Shown one piece after another: positions 43,004 through 52,760 of a stretch of 64,000 nt of DNA; the stretch's first letter is position 1, and every line of letters starts with the position of its first letter. Made by a program: the position numbers and the translations under genes. Below the pieces are notes generated by a model, which saw only the letters and a list, made by a program, of their open reading frames with translations, was not told the origin of the DNA and searched no databases. The DNA is taken from assembly GCF_001295925.1 (NCBI RefSeq), contig NZ_LJHQ01000050.1, forward strand, positions 1 to 64,000, in the 5' to 3' direction. This DNA is from Allobosea sp. AAP35. GTDB taxonomy: Bacteria; Pseudomonadota; Alphaproteobacteria; Rhizobiales; Beijerinckiaceae.

Positions 43004-43777
43004 ATGACGCCGCAAGAACGCGACGTGATCGCCGGGATTTTCGATCGCCTGAAACAGGCGGCCAACCAGCCCCGCGACCCCGAGGCTGAGCAGTTCATCG
43101 CGGAACGGCTCCGCGACCAGCCCTACGCCCCCTACGCCATGGCCCAGGCGGTCTATGTGCAGGAAACCGCACTGACCAATCTCCAGGCGCAGGTCGAGGA
43201 TCTGCAGACGCAACTTCGCGAGTTGCAGAGCCGACCTGCCGAGGCCCCTGCCCAGGCGGGCGGCTTCCTATCGGGCATCTTCGGTGGCGGCGCGCAGCCG
43301 GCGCCGCGGCCGCGCTCGGTGCCATCCTTCCCGCCCCGCGGTCAGGACGCCCCCTCATCCGCCTGGTCCAACCAGGCCGGCCAGCAGCCGGGCGCGATGG
43401 CGGCCGCTCCAGGCGGCCCGCAGGGTCAGCAGCCCGGACCCTGGTCGAACCAGGGCCAGCAGGCGCCCGGACGTGGCGGCGGCTTCATGGCCACGGCCCT
43501 GACGACGGCAGCTGGCGTCGCCGGCGGCATGATGCTCGGCAACGTGCTGACCAATGCCTTCGGCGGCGGTGCGGCCAAGGCCGGCGAGGCGACCCCGGCG
43601 CAGGCCGCGGCCACCACGCCCGAGCCGGACGCGGCGGCGAATACGGAACAGGCCGGTTACAATGACGGCTCCTCCGAATCAGCCAACTACCAGCAGGCCG
43701 CGCATGAAGAGCCCCACGATGCCGGCTATGATGACGGCTCGAGCGGGTTCGATGGCGGAGACGAAGACTGGGCCTGA
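43004..43777 (+). CDS. DUF2076 protein
   Basis: 257 residues from ATG 43004 (AGGAG then six bases); an ATG two codons upstream abuts the ribosome site. The start MTPQERDVIAGIFDRLKQAA is the DUF2076 signature. A short coiled coil (NLQAQVEDLQTQLRELQS) follows, then a Gly/Pro/Gln-rich linker, a small hydrophobic segment (ATALTTAAGVAGGMMLGNVL) and an acidic tail. Function unknown; the build suggests a membrane-associated scaffold. Confidence 0.87.
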   Translation: MTPQERDVIAGIFDRLKQAANQPRDPEAEQFIAERLRDQPYAPYAMAQAVYVQETALTNLQAQVEDLQTQLRELQSRPAEAPAQAGGFLSGIFGGGAQPAPRPRSVPSFPPRGQDAPSSAWSNQAGQQPGAMAAAPGGPQGQQPGPWSNQGQQAPGRGGGFMATALTTAAGVAGGMMLGNVLTNAFGGGAAKAGEATPAQAAATTPEPDAAANTEQAGYNDGSSESANYQQAAHEEPHDAGYDDGSSGFDGGDEDWA

Positions 43778-43805
43778 TCGTCAACGCCCGTTCCCGTGAA
43801 TAATG

Positions 43806-43831
43806 ACCCGCCCGGCACGCTCCGGGCGGGT
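43806..43831. terminator. Intrinsic terminator between convergent genes
   Basis: A perfect 10-bp stem, ACCCGCCCGG (43806-43815) and CCGGGCGGGT (43822-43831), with a 6-bp loop followed by TTCTCATT. It lies just after the DUF2076 gene and before the 3' end of the convergent L,D-transpeptidase gene. Confidence 0.85.
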
Positions 43832-43861
43832 TTCTCATTGGAACGAGCACCGACAGATGAG

Positions 43862-44674
43862 TCAGATCACCAGCACCCGGGCGCCGACGCGAACGCGCTC
43901 GTAGAGGTCGGTGACATCGTCGTTGGTCATGCGGATGCAGCCCGAGGAGACGGCCTGCCCGATGGTGTGGGGCTCGTTTGTGCCGTGGATGCGGTAGAGC
44001 GACGAACCGAGATACAGCGCGCGCGCGCCCATCGGGTTCTCCGGGCCACCAGGCATGAAGCGGGGCAGGTCCGGCCGGCGCTTGAGCATCTCGGGCGGCG
44101 GCGTCCAGGTCGGCCACTCCGCCTTGCGGCTGACGGATTTCATGCCGGCCCAGGAAAAGCCCGGGCGTCCGACGCCGATGCCATAACGCAGGGCGCGACC
44201 ACCAGGCTGCACCAGGAAAAGGAAGCGCCGGGGCGTGTCGATGATGATCGTGCCGGCCTTGTGCGGCCCGTCATAGGCAACCTCCTGCTTGTGGAAGCGG
44301 GGATCGATGACGCGCTCGATCGGGCGCTCCATCTCGATCGGCTGGCCCAGCGACGCGACGCGGCCCGGCGACCGGTATTGGCCCCGCGCCTGCTCGAAGG
44401 GATCGGCCTCATAGCCTGCTTGCGGCCGGAGATTGCGGCCATAGGCCGACGAGGCCCCCGGCCGGTTGTAGACCGCTCCTCCCCGGCCCTGCGGCCCGGG
44501 ATCGCGGCCGGTCATCAGCAACTCGATGAAACCGCCGCCATATTGGCCACGCCCTGTCTGTCCGCTCACCATGGGTTCGGGCGCAGGGTCGTAGGCGCGG
44601 TTTTGCGCCATCGCAGCAAGGGGGAAAGCAGCCGCCGACAGCACGAGCCATAGCAAGAACAGGACTGGACGCAT
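43862..44674 (-). CDS. L,D-transpeptidase (YkuD), secreted
   Basis: 270 residues from ATG 44674, with a Sec signal (RPVLFLLWLVLSAAAFPLAA, cleavage near AMAQ). A disordered Gly/Pro/Arg-rich stretch (~25-110) precedes the YkuD domain (KAGTIIIDTPRRFLFLVQPG), with active-site His in YRIHGTNEPHTIG and Cys in AVSSGCIRMTNDD. It has the same subtype as the protein at 40634 but is not a lipoprotein. Role: peptidoglycan 3-3 cross-linking. Confidence 0.92.
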   Translation of the reverse strand: MRPVLFLLWLVLSAAAFPLAAMAQNRAYDPAPEPMVSGQTGRGQYGGGFIELLMTGRDPGPQGRGGAVYNRPGASSAYGRNLRPQAGYEADPFEQARGQYRSPGRVASLGQPIEMERPIERVIDPRFHKQEVAYDGPHKAGTIIIDTPRRFLFLVQPGGRALRYGIGVGRPGFSWAGMKSVSRKAEWPTWTPPPEMLKRRPDLPRFMPGGPENPMGARALYLGSSLYRIHGTNEPHTIGQAVSSGCIRMTNDDVTDLYERVRVGARVLVI

Positions 44675-44881
44675 GACGCAACTCTCTCGATATCGGTTGT
44701 CGGGAGCGTGACGGCTGGCCTTAAAAGGAATGGTGAATCGCGGCCTGTTGCTGTGGAAACTCCGTGCCGAACCCGCCAATTCTTCCAGTTAACCTTAGTG
44801 GTGTGGAAACGGACAGGGTAAAGGAAGGGTTGCCACGTCGGCAGACCGCTGCGCCCTTTCGGCTGCTCATGCATCTGGCGG

Positions 44882-46306
44882 TCAGCGCGACCGGCCTTTC
44901 CGCGCGGCCCACCAGAGCAGCAGCAGCGTGCGCCAGCGCGCGACGTCGCAGGCGAGAATGACGGCGCCATAGACGAGCGCACCCAGCGCGACCTGCAGGG
45001 CCAGTTCGGGCAGCGCAGCCAGACGGCCTTGCAAGGGCCAGATGGCGAGGGACATCAGGATGACCGCGAGCAGGATCGCGCCGCAATCGCGCAGCGAGGG
45101 CATGACCGGGAGAAGGCGCAGCGCCGCAACCGCCGTGACGGCGAGCACGACGAGAAAGGCTGCCGTCTGGGCGAGCGCATAAACTACCGGCGACGCGGCA
45201 AAGAGCATCACGATGGCCATATTCACAACCAGTGCGACCACAGCGGCCAGCGTCGCGACGAGCGTGCGCTTCTCGATCAGGAAGGCGGGATAAAGCCCGG
45301 CCAGGAACAGGGTGATCGCCAGGAATCCCGGCAGGAGCGGCGCCATATAGGCCGAGAAGCGGCCCTGAAAGCTCGGCGGCACCAGCAGGCGGTCGAAGGC
45401 CGGCAGGGCCAGCCAGAAGCCCATGGCTGCGGGCAGCGCCACGGCCAGCACGATGACCAGATTGGACGCGATCCGCTTTTGCGCCGCGCGCCGGCCGCGC
45501 GTCTCGTCGAGGCGGATGACCTGCCGCAGCAGGACGATCTCGAGCGTGGCGCCGAGCGTCCCAAACAGGCGCAGGCCCATATCGGAGGCGAGCGAAAAAT
45601 AGCCCGCCTCGGCGAAGCCATGCGCCCCCGCCATCAGCGAGCGGTTGAGCAGGGGGATCAGCGAATAGATCGCATTGCCGGCGACGATCGGCAGGGCATA
45701 TTTCGCGAAGGTCCAGGCCAGATCCCGCCGTGCCGCCGACAGCGCCAAGGGCGCATCGGCGAGTTGGCGGCGCACCGAGATCACCGCGAACGCCGCGCTG
45801 AGCAGCCCGCCGAGCAAAACCACCGTCGGATCGCGCGTCAGCCAGGCGCCGCCCACCATCAGGACGAGTGCGAGCAGGTTCTTGACGATGATCAGCCGGG
45901 CGTAAGCCGCATCGAGAAAGCGCGCCCGGGCGATCGCGCCATGATAGTCGAAGAGCCCTGCTCCGATGCCCGCCAGAACTGCGGCCGCCAGCATCATCGC
46001 CGGCATGCGGGTGTCGATGCCGGCGGCGATGGCCGCCGCCAGCAGCGCGCAGAGCGACAGGCTGACGCCCGCGATGAGCAGATCCAGCGTGGCGCGGATC
46101 TCCGGCTGCGTCTCGCGGGCCTGCAGCGAATAGAACCGCACCGCCGACAGCCTGATCCAGTCGAGCAGCGCGGTGTTGACCAGCACAATGATGGCCGCGC
46201 CGATGGCGTAGCGACCGAATTCTTCCGGACCGAGAAAGTAGGCGATCAGCAAGCCGAGGACGAAGTTCAGCCCGGCATTGAGGACGAAGGGCAGGAGGAC
46301 CGTCAT
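44882..46306 (-). CDS. Polysaccharide/lipopolysaccharide flippase (Wzx/MATE-like)
   Basis: 474 residues from ATG 46306; the upstream extension is not conserved-looking. About 12-14 membrane helices, starting VLLPFVLNAGLNFVLGLLIA then YFLGPEEFGRYAIGAAIIVL, the polysaccharide biosynthesis (RfbX/Wzx) pattern. It likely flips lipid-linked oligosaccharides across the inner membrane. Glycosyltransferase genes are not adjacent, but ugd is about 2 kb away. Confidence 0.87.
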   Translation of the reverse strand: MTVLLPFVLNAGLNFVLGLLIAYFLGPEEFGRYAIGAAIIVLVNTALLDWIRLSAVRFYSLQARETQPEIRATLDLLIAGVSLSLCALLAAAIAAGIDTRMPAMMLAAAVLAGIGAGLFDYHGAIARARFLDAAYARLIIVKNLLALVLMVGGAWLTRDPTVVLLGGLLSAAFAVISVRRQLADAPLALSAARRDLAWTFAKYALPIVAGNAIYSLIPLLNRSLMAGAHGFAEAGYFSLASDMGLRLFGTLGATLEIVLLRQVIRLDETRGRRAAQKRIASNLVIVLAVALPAAMGFWLALPAFDRLLVPPSFQGRFSAYMAPLLPGFLAITLFLAGLYPAFLIEKRTLVATLAAVVALVVNMAIVMLFAASPVVYALAQTAAFLVVLAVTAVAALRLLPVMPSLRDCGAILLAVILMSLAIWPLQGRLAALPELALQVALGALVYGAVILACDVARWRTLLLLWWAARKGRSR

Positions 46307-46521
46307 CGAATCTCCGTCATCGTCCGATGATGTCCTTGGCTGGCCCTTCGCGCGACTCGCCGCGCCCGAGCCTGCTGCTGCTCCGGCGTAGCGGGGCTGC
46401 GGTGGTTTTCCAAGTGCGGGCGAGGCGTCAGAGACCCAGATGCGAGCCCGCCATGGCCGGACGTCGAACCGGACGGCACGCGCCGCGTTGACGCGCAAAC
46501 CGTTTCGCGCGAGGACGCCTC

Positions 46522-46962
46522 ATGGAATCGCCTTCCCTTCACCGGCTCGCCTATGTGTCGACCTATCGGTCCGGGAGGGTCGACGGCGAACTCACCGCGC
46601 TTCGCGCGATCCTGTCGGTGTCCCGCAAGAACAACGAGGCTGCCGACGTCACCGGCTATCTGATATTCGACGGCGAAAGCTTCATTCAGGTGCTCGAAGG
46701 CCCCCATGATGCGCTTCAAGCGACGATGGACCGGATCGCGCGCGACGAGCGCCATCGCGACGTGGCGGTGCTGGCGACGCAGCCCATCGAGACGCGCAGT
46801 TTCCGCGAATGGAAGATGGGCGGCTATCGCCGGACACCGGCGCAGGACCCGATTTTCGCTGCCCACGGCATCTTGGGCAAGATCGACCGGTCGCGCATCG
46901 ATTACGAGACGGCGGTGTCGCTTGCCCAGGCGCTGAGCCTCGGGGATGCCCGGTCACCGTAG
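46522..46962 (+). CDS. BLUF-domain blue-light photoreceptor (short)
   Basis: 146 residues. The N-terminal ~95 residues are a BLUF domain (FAD-binding): Tyr11 (LHRLAYVSTYRSG), Asn37/38 (SRKNNEAADVTGYLIFDG) and Gln56 (SFIQVLEGPHDAL). All three photocycle residues are present. No effector domain follows, as in short BLUF proteins that act by protein contact. The partner is unknown; the nearest genes are a flippase and an acetyltransferase. Confidence 0.93.
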   Translation: MESPSLHRLAYVSTYRSGRVDGELTALRAILSVSRKNNEAADVTGYLIFDGESFIQVLEGPHDALQATMDRIARDERHRDVAVLATQPIETRSFREWKMGGYRRTPAQDPIFAAHGILGKIDRSRIDYETAVSLAQALSLGDARSP

Positions 46963-47048
46963 CGCCCGCGGCCATGCATGCGTTGCCCGAATGGGCCGGC
47001 GCCGCCGCGCCGCTTTCCGGCGGGCAGCCGCCCGGCTATGCGGACGCC

Positions 47049-47549
47049 ATGACAACTACCCTCCCCGCGATCCGCCCGGCCCGCGACGCCGATTCGCAGG
47101 CGCTCGCACGCCTGATCGCGGCGAGTTTTGCGGAATATCCCAACTGCGTCTTCGTTTGGGACGAGTTCCCGGAGTTACAGGCTCCCGCCAGCCATTTCGC
47201 CGGCAAGGGCGGCAGGCTCTGGGTCGCCGAGGGGCCGGATGGCGGGATCGCCGCATCGCTTGGCGCGACGCCGGTTGCCGAGCAGAACGCGATCGAGATC
47301 ACCAAGGTCTATGCGGCACCAGCGTTTCGCGGCACGGGGCTGGCGCAAGTGCTTTTTGCCGAGGCGATGCGCTTCGCGCAGGCCGGCGGATTCGACGAGA
47401 TGATGCTCTGGTCGGATTCGCGGTTTGCGCGGGGCCACCGCTTCTATGAGAAGCTCGGCTTTAGGCGGTGGCCGGGCGAACGCTACCTCGCCGATGTCTC
47501 CGCGACCTGGGAATATCATTTCCGCCTGCGGCTGCGTGCGGGCCCATGA
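47049..47549 (+). CDS. GNAT-family N-acetyltransferase
   Basis: 166 residues from ATG 47049. Motifs: IRPARDADSQALARLIAASF (strand 1/helix 1), VYAAPAFRGTGLAQVLFAEA (acetyl-CoA loop) and FARGHRFYEKLGFRRWPGER. Substrate unknown. The ATGA overlap with the DMT transporter gene (47546) shows translational coupling and suggests an acetylate-and-export pair. Confidence 0.9.
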   Translation: MTTTLPAIRPARDADSQALARLIAASFAEYPNCVFVWDEFPELQAPASHFAGKGGRLWVAEGPDGGIAASLGATPVAEQNAIEITKVYAAPAFRGTGLAQVLFAEAMRFAQAGGFDEMMLWSDSRFARGHRFYEKLGFRRWPGERYLADVSATWEYHFRLRLRAGP

Positions 47550-48391
47550 GCTTCGGGCCCGTCCTGCGCGCGTTGCTGGGCATCGCCCTGCTCACCGCCA
47601 TGGATGCGGTGGTGAAGGCGCAGATGCAGGCGCACCCCTTCATACTGACGCTGTTCATGCGCTTCGCCATGGGCGGCGTCTGCGCGCTGGCGGTTCTCGC
47701 CTTCGTGCGTCCCGCCTTCCCGACGCGCGAGAGCCTGATCGGCAACAGCATCCGCGTGCCGGTGGTGGTTTTGACCGCCGGCAGCTTCTTCTATTCGCTC
47801 TCCGTGCTGCCCCTGGCGGAGGCGTTGACCCTGGCCTTTCTCGCGCCGGTCTTCGTGGCGCTGTTGGGCGCCCTGATGCTCAAGGAGCGCATGGATGCCC
47901 GCATCCTGCAGGCGCTCGGCTTCGGCCTGGCGGGCATGCTGGTGATGGTCTGGCCGAGGCTGCAGGGCCAAGTCAGCGGGGCCGGGCTGGGCGTCGCGGC
48001 CGCGTTGTTCTCGGCCGTAACCTACGCCTTCAACCTGATCCTGCTGCGGCGCATCGCGCAGAAGGAGCATCCGGCTATCATCGTGGCGTTCCAGAATTGC
48101 GGGCCGGCGCTGGTTCTGGCCGTTCCCGCCGCGCTGAGTTTCGTGCCGCTGACGGCGCGCGACCTCCTGATCTATCTGGCGGCGGGCGCGCTCGGCGTTG
48201 CCGGGCACCTCACGCTGACATCCGCCTTTGCCCGCGCCGAAGCCTCCCGCCTGGCACCGCTGGAATACACCGCGCTGATCTGGGCGAGCCTGCTCGGCTA
48301 TTTCGTCTTCGGCGAGGTGCCGCTGATCACGACCTATGCCGGCGCGGTGCTGATTGTCGCGGGCGCGGTTGCGATCAGCCGGCGTCGGTGA
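47546..48391 (+). CDS. EamA/DMT-family transporter
   Basis: 281 residues from ATG 47546. Ten membrane helices in two EamA repeats ([20 protein letters not shown] and [20 protein letters not shown]), with [20 protein letters not shown] and [23 protein letters not shown] exporters move amino acids, metabolites or nucleotide sugars out of the cell. It is coupled to the preceding acetyltransferase gene. Confidence 0.9.
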   Translation: MSFGPVLRALLGIALLTAMDAVVKAQMQAHPFILTLFMRFAMGGVCALAVLAFVRPAFPTRESLIGNSIRVPVVVLTAGSFFYSLSVLPLAEALTLAFLAPVFVALLGALMLKERMDARILQALGFGLAGMLVMVWPRLQGQVSGAGLGVAAALFSAVTYAFNLILLRRIAQKEHPAIIVAFQNCGPALVLAVPAALSFVPLTARDLLIYLAAGALGVAGHLTLTSAFARAEASRLAPLEYTALIWASLLGYFVFGEVPLITTYAGAVLIVAGAVAISRRR

Positions 48392-48520
48392 GAATTGCAG
48401 AGTCGCAGGCGATCGGGCACGGGCTTCGCCGGCTGTCGTCATGTCGCCTTGCTCGCATGATCTACGGCCGGTTCGAACTGGCGTCCCGCCTGCCGCATTC
48501 ACCTTTCTGCAGCGTCAATT

Positions 48521-48552
48521 CTTGACTCGCGAGAGGGATGGGCCTATCTCCG
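48521..48552 (+). promoter_or_regulatory. groESL heat-shock promoter (RpoH-type)
   Basis: CTTGACT at 48521 and CCTATCTCCG at 48543-48552 match the alphaproteobacterial RpoH consensus (CTTG...CyTATnTnnG). The same bases give a sigma-70-like TTGACT (48522-48527)/TATCTC (48545-48550) with a 17-bp spacer. It lies about 100 bp upstream of groES. Confidence 0.85.
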
Positions 48553-48561
48553 CGCCATCGG

Positions 48562-48588
48562 TTGGCACTCACGGATCGAGACTGCTAA
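48562..48588. promoter_or_regulatory. CIRCE element (HrcA operator)
   Basis: TTGGCACTC, nine bases, GACTGCTAA. Two mismatches in 18 from the CIRCE consensus TTAGCACTC-N9-GAGTGCTAA. It lies just downstream of the predicted transcription start of groES, where HrcA would block transcription. Confidence 0.9.
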
Positions 48589-48650
48589 CAGATGCCCGCG
48601 CGGGTGGTTTTCAAGCCCGCATCGAATTTCTACGAGAGGAAGACAGAACC

Positions 48651-48938
48651 ATGAAGTTCCGTCCGTTGCATGACCGCGTTGTGGTCCGTCGCCTTGATGG
48701 CGAAGAGAAGACCAAGGGTGGCATCATCATCCCCGACACCGCCAAGGAAAAGCCCCAAGAGGGTGAAGTCGTCTCCGTGGGCCCCGGCGCCCGTGACGAC
48801 GCCGGCAAGCTCGTCGCGCTCGACGTCAAGAAGGGCGACCGCGTCCTCTTCGGCAAGTGGTCCGGCACCGAAGTCAAGATCGACGGCCAGGATCTCCTGA
48901 TCATGAAGGAATCCGACATCATGGGCGTCATCGGCTGA
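48651..48938 (+). CDS. groES: Co-chaperonin GroES
   Basis: 95 residues from ATG 48651 (AGAGGA 10 bp upstream). Standard Cpn10: [20 protein letters not shown], the mobile loop [18 protein letters not shown], and [17 protein letters not shown] C-terminus ([14 protein letters not shown]). It caps the GroEL chamber during protein folding. It is first in the groES-groEL operon behind an RpoH-type promoter and a CIRCE site. Confidence 0.98.
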   Translation: MKFRPLHDRVVVRRLDGEEKTKGGIIIPDTAKEKPQEGEVVSVGPGARDDAGKLVALDVKKGDRVLFGKWSGTEVKIDGQDLLIMKESDIMGVIG

Positions 48939-48971
48939 ACGCCTGAGACCGCCCTTCCCGTCACTACATAA

Positions 48972-50621
<1,650 letters not shown>

Positions 50622-50650
50622 TCCAGGCACCTTCTCTGCAAAGACTTGGG

Positions 50651-50674
50651 AAGGCCCGGCGCAAGCCGGGCCTT
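50651..50674 (+). terminator. groESL intrinsic terminator
   Basis: A 10-bp stem, AAGGCCCGGC (50651-50660) and GCCGGGCCTT (50665-50674), with a GCAA tetraloop followed by CTCTTTTTG. Confidence 0.93.
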
Positions 50675-50965
50675 CTCTTTTTGTCGGGGGCGGCGGGTTC
50701 ATGGCCGACGGAGGGGCCGTCGCGTCACGCCAGCGACATCGTTCCTCGGGCTCGACGCGGGACGGGCTAACTTGCGCAGGGTCGACGAGCCGATAGCAGC
50801 CAACCGACGAGCGAGCCCATGCCCGACCCGATCCCTCGTCGTCGCCGAACGATCGGCAGCGTGGCCTCGTCTTTGCATCGGTCAAGCGTCAAAGATATCA
50901 AAAATCGCAATAAATCGTCAATATCCTCGCCCTAACCTCAATTGTGGGGTGGGCGAAAGCGAGCG
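50675..50965. other. Intergenic region upstream of the PAS sensor gene
   Basis: About 290 bp between the groEL terminator and the sensor gene at 50966. The last 80 bp (50885-50945) are distinctly AT-rich (runs such as AAAGATATCAAAAATCGC), a likely promoter. No gene or operator is recognised. Confidence 0.4.
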
Positions 50966-52597
50966 ATGCAAATCCAACATCCGAGTTATGAAGGTCGATC
51001 TCCGCGGATCAGCATCCGTATCAATTTTTATTCTGCATTTGCCGGCCTGCTATGCCTGTTTTCAACCATAACCGCGGTGCTGATTTACTCTACGGCACGT
51101 CAAATTACTTATCAAGAACAACTTGATAGCATTTCGCAGATACCGGTCAACATTGAGAAGATTAGCGGGCTGATCTTCGCGATTGGCCTCGAGTCGCAGG
51201 GCGCCCATTTGTCGAGCGATGCCTCGACCGTGCAGCGTCACCGTTCCGCGCTGATGCAGCGAAATGGTGAACTGGCGGAAGTATTGGAGCAGTGGCAGCG
51301 CCTCGTCAGCACCGATGACCTCGCATTGTTCATCGCTTTCAAGTCCCGTGTGACCAATTTCGTCCGACTCCTTACGGACATCGCACGCCGCCCCACGCCT
51401 CCCGGCCAGAACGCTGATCGTGAGGATGACGCCGACGAGGACTATCGCCTGGCACGAACAGCCCTCGACGACGATCTGGCGGCGCTGAAAACCGTCGCCT
51501 TCAAGCGCAAATACGCTGCCACGCAGATGGGCCGGCAGATCCATCTGACAAACATCCTGCTGGTGATCTTGAGCGTCGGCGCGGTCGCGCTGAGTTGCCT
51601 GACGGCTTGCCAGCTGAAATCGTGGTTGGTCACGCCGCTGATCGACATCGCGACGACAGCCGAGCGCATCGCGTCGGGCAAGTTCATGATGACGATCCCG
51701 CATATCCAGCGAACAGACGAAGTCGGAATGCTGGCCGATGTCGTCCGGCGTTTCCAGCTCCTGATCCGGAACAACGACGAACTCCTGCAGAACAAGTTCT
51801 CTCTGGTGCGAGAGCGCGAAATGCTCATGATCAGTGAGAAACATCAGATCGCGGCGCTCAACAACATGTCGCAGGGTCTGGTGATGCTTGATACGCACGC
51901 CAACGTCATCCTCATGAATGACGCTTATCGGGCTATGTACAAGATTCCCGATGCTGCGGGGGCTGCGCGATGCAGTTTGCGCGATATCCTCGCCTATCGC
52001 GCCCAGGCGGGTCTCTTCTCAGGCGATGCCTCGGTCTATGTGCAGACGGTCCTGGCGCGTATCGCGCTCGGCAAGCCAACGGTCAGTCTGATCAGCCTGA
52101 AGGATGGCCGATGGATTCGGGTCAGCGAGAGACCGACCCCGCATGGCGGCTGGGTCGCGACGCATGAGGATTTCACGAAGCAACGCCAGCTCGAGCGGGC
52201 GCTGGACCGAAGCGAACGGCTTTTCGGGGCTATTGTCGAGAACATGGACCAGGCCGTTATGGCTCAGGATGTCAGCACGAACCGGTATCTCTTCGTCAAC
52301 CGCGCCGCCGAGGCCCTGTTCGGCATCTCCCGCGAAGCGATCATCGGGCAGACCGCGCAGGACATCTTCACAGAAGAAACCGCCAGCAAGATCGACGCCG
52401 GCACCCGGCGTGCCCCGACGGCCGGGGCCAGCCTGACAGAGACGGTTCACACGATCGCGACGCCGGGCAACGGCGATCGAGTCGCGGGAATTCTGCATGT
52501 TCCCATATCCGGAGGCGACGGAGCGCCGCTGCGTCTCCTCACGCTCATCGACGACAAGACCGGGCAGTTCATGGAGACCCGCAAGCTCGCAAGCTGA
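50966..52597 (+). CDS. Membrane sensor with HAMP and two PAS domains, no output domain
   Basis: 543 residues from ATG 50966. TM1 (~22-42), a ~150-residue helical periplasmic region, TM2 (~190-212, ILLVILSVGAVALSC), a HAMP-like segment (PLIDIATTAERIASGKFMMT), PAS 1 (IAALNNMSQGLVMLDTHANV then ILMNDAYRAMYKIPD) and PAS 2 (RLFGAIVENMDQAVMAQDVS then YLFVNRAAEALFGISREAII). It stops right after PAS 2 without a kinase, GGDEF or EAL domain. The first third has low GC (25 of 60 bases at 51061-51120 by hand count). It may signal by protein contact or be a truncated sensor. Confidence 0.85.
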   Translation: MQIQHPSYEGRSPRISIRINFYSAFAGLLCLFSTITAVLIYSTARQITYQEQLDSISQIPVNIEKISGLIFAIGLESQGAHLSSDASTVQRHRSALMQRNGELAEVLEQWQRLVSTDDLALFIAFKSRVTNFVRLLTDIARRPTPPGQNADREDDADEDYRLARTALDDDLAALKTVAFKRKYAATQMGRQIHLTNILLVILSVGAVALSCLTACQLKSWLVTPLIDIATTAERIASGKFMMTIPHIQRTDEVGMLADVVRRFQLLIRNNDELLQNKFSLVREREMLMISEKHQIAALNNMSQGLVMLDTHANVILMNDAYRAMYKIPDAAGAARCSLRDILAYRAQAGLFSGDASVYVQTVLARIALGKPTVSLISLKDGRWIRVSERPTPHGGWVATHEDFTKQRQLERALDRSERLFGAIVENMDQAVMAQDVSTNRYLFVNRAAEALFGISREAIIGQTAQDIFTEETASKIDAGTRRAPTAGASLTETVHTIATPGNGDRVAGILHVPISGGDGAPLRLLTLIDDKTGQFMETRKLAS

Positions 52598-52760
52598 GGC
52601 GGCCCGACAAAAGCTCCAGCCTGCAGGCGCTAACCCATGTTCACGATAAGCTGAACCGCCGAAGCCTCGCCTTCGGTCTGGCATTCTTGTCTGTTGCGCT
52701 GCACTGGACCATGGTCCGAATCACGGCGTCATCAGCCGGACAGCCAGCCAGGAACAGCCG

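Noticed and set aside
45029..46330. 433-codon plus-strand frame opposite the flippase gene
   Set aside because: The composition is His/Arg/Gln/Asp-rich, typical of an antisense shadow of a GC-rich membrane-protein gene.
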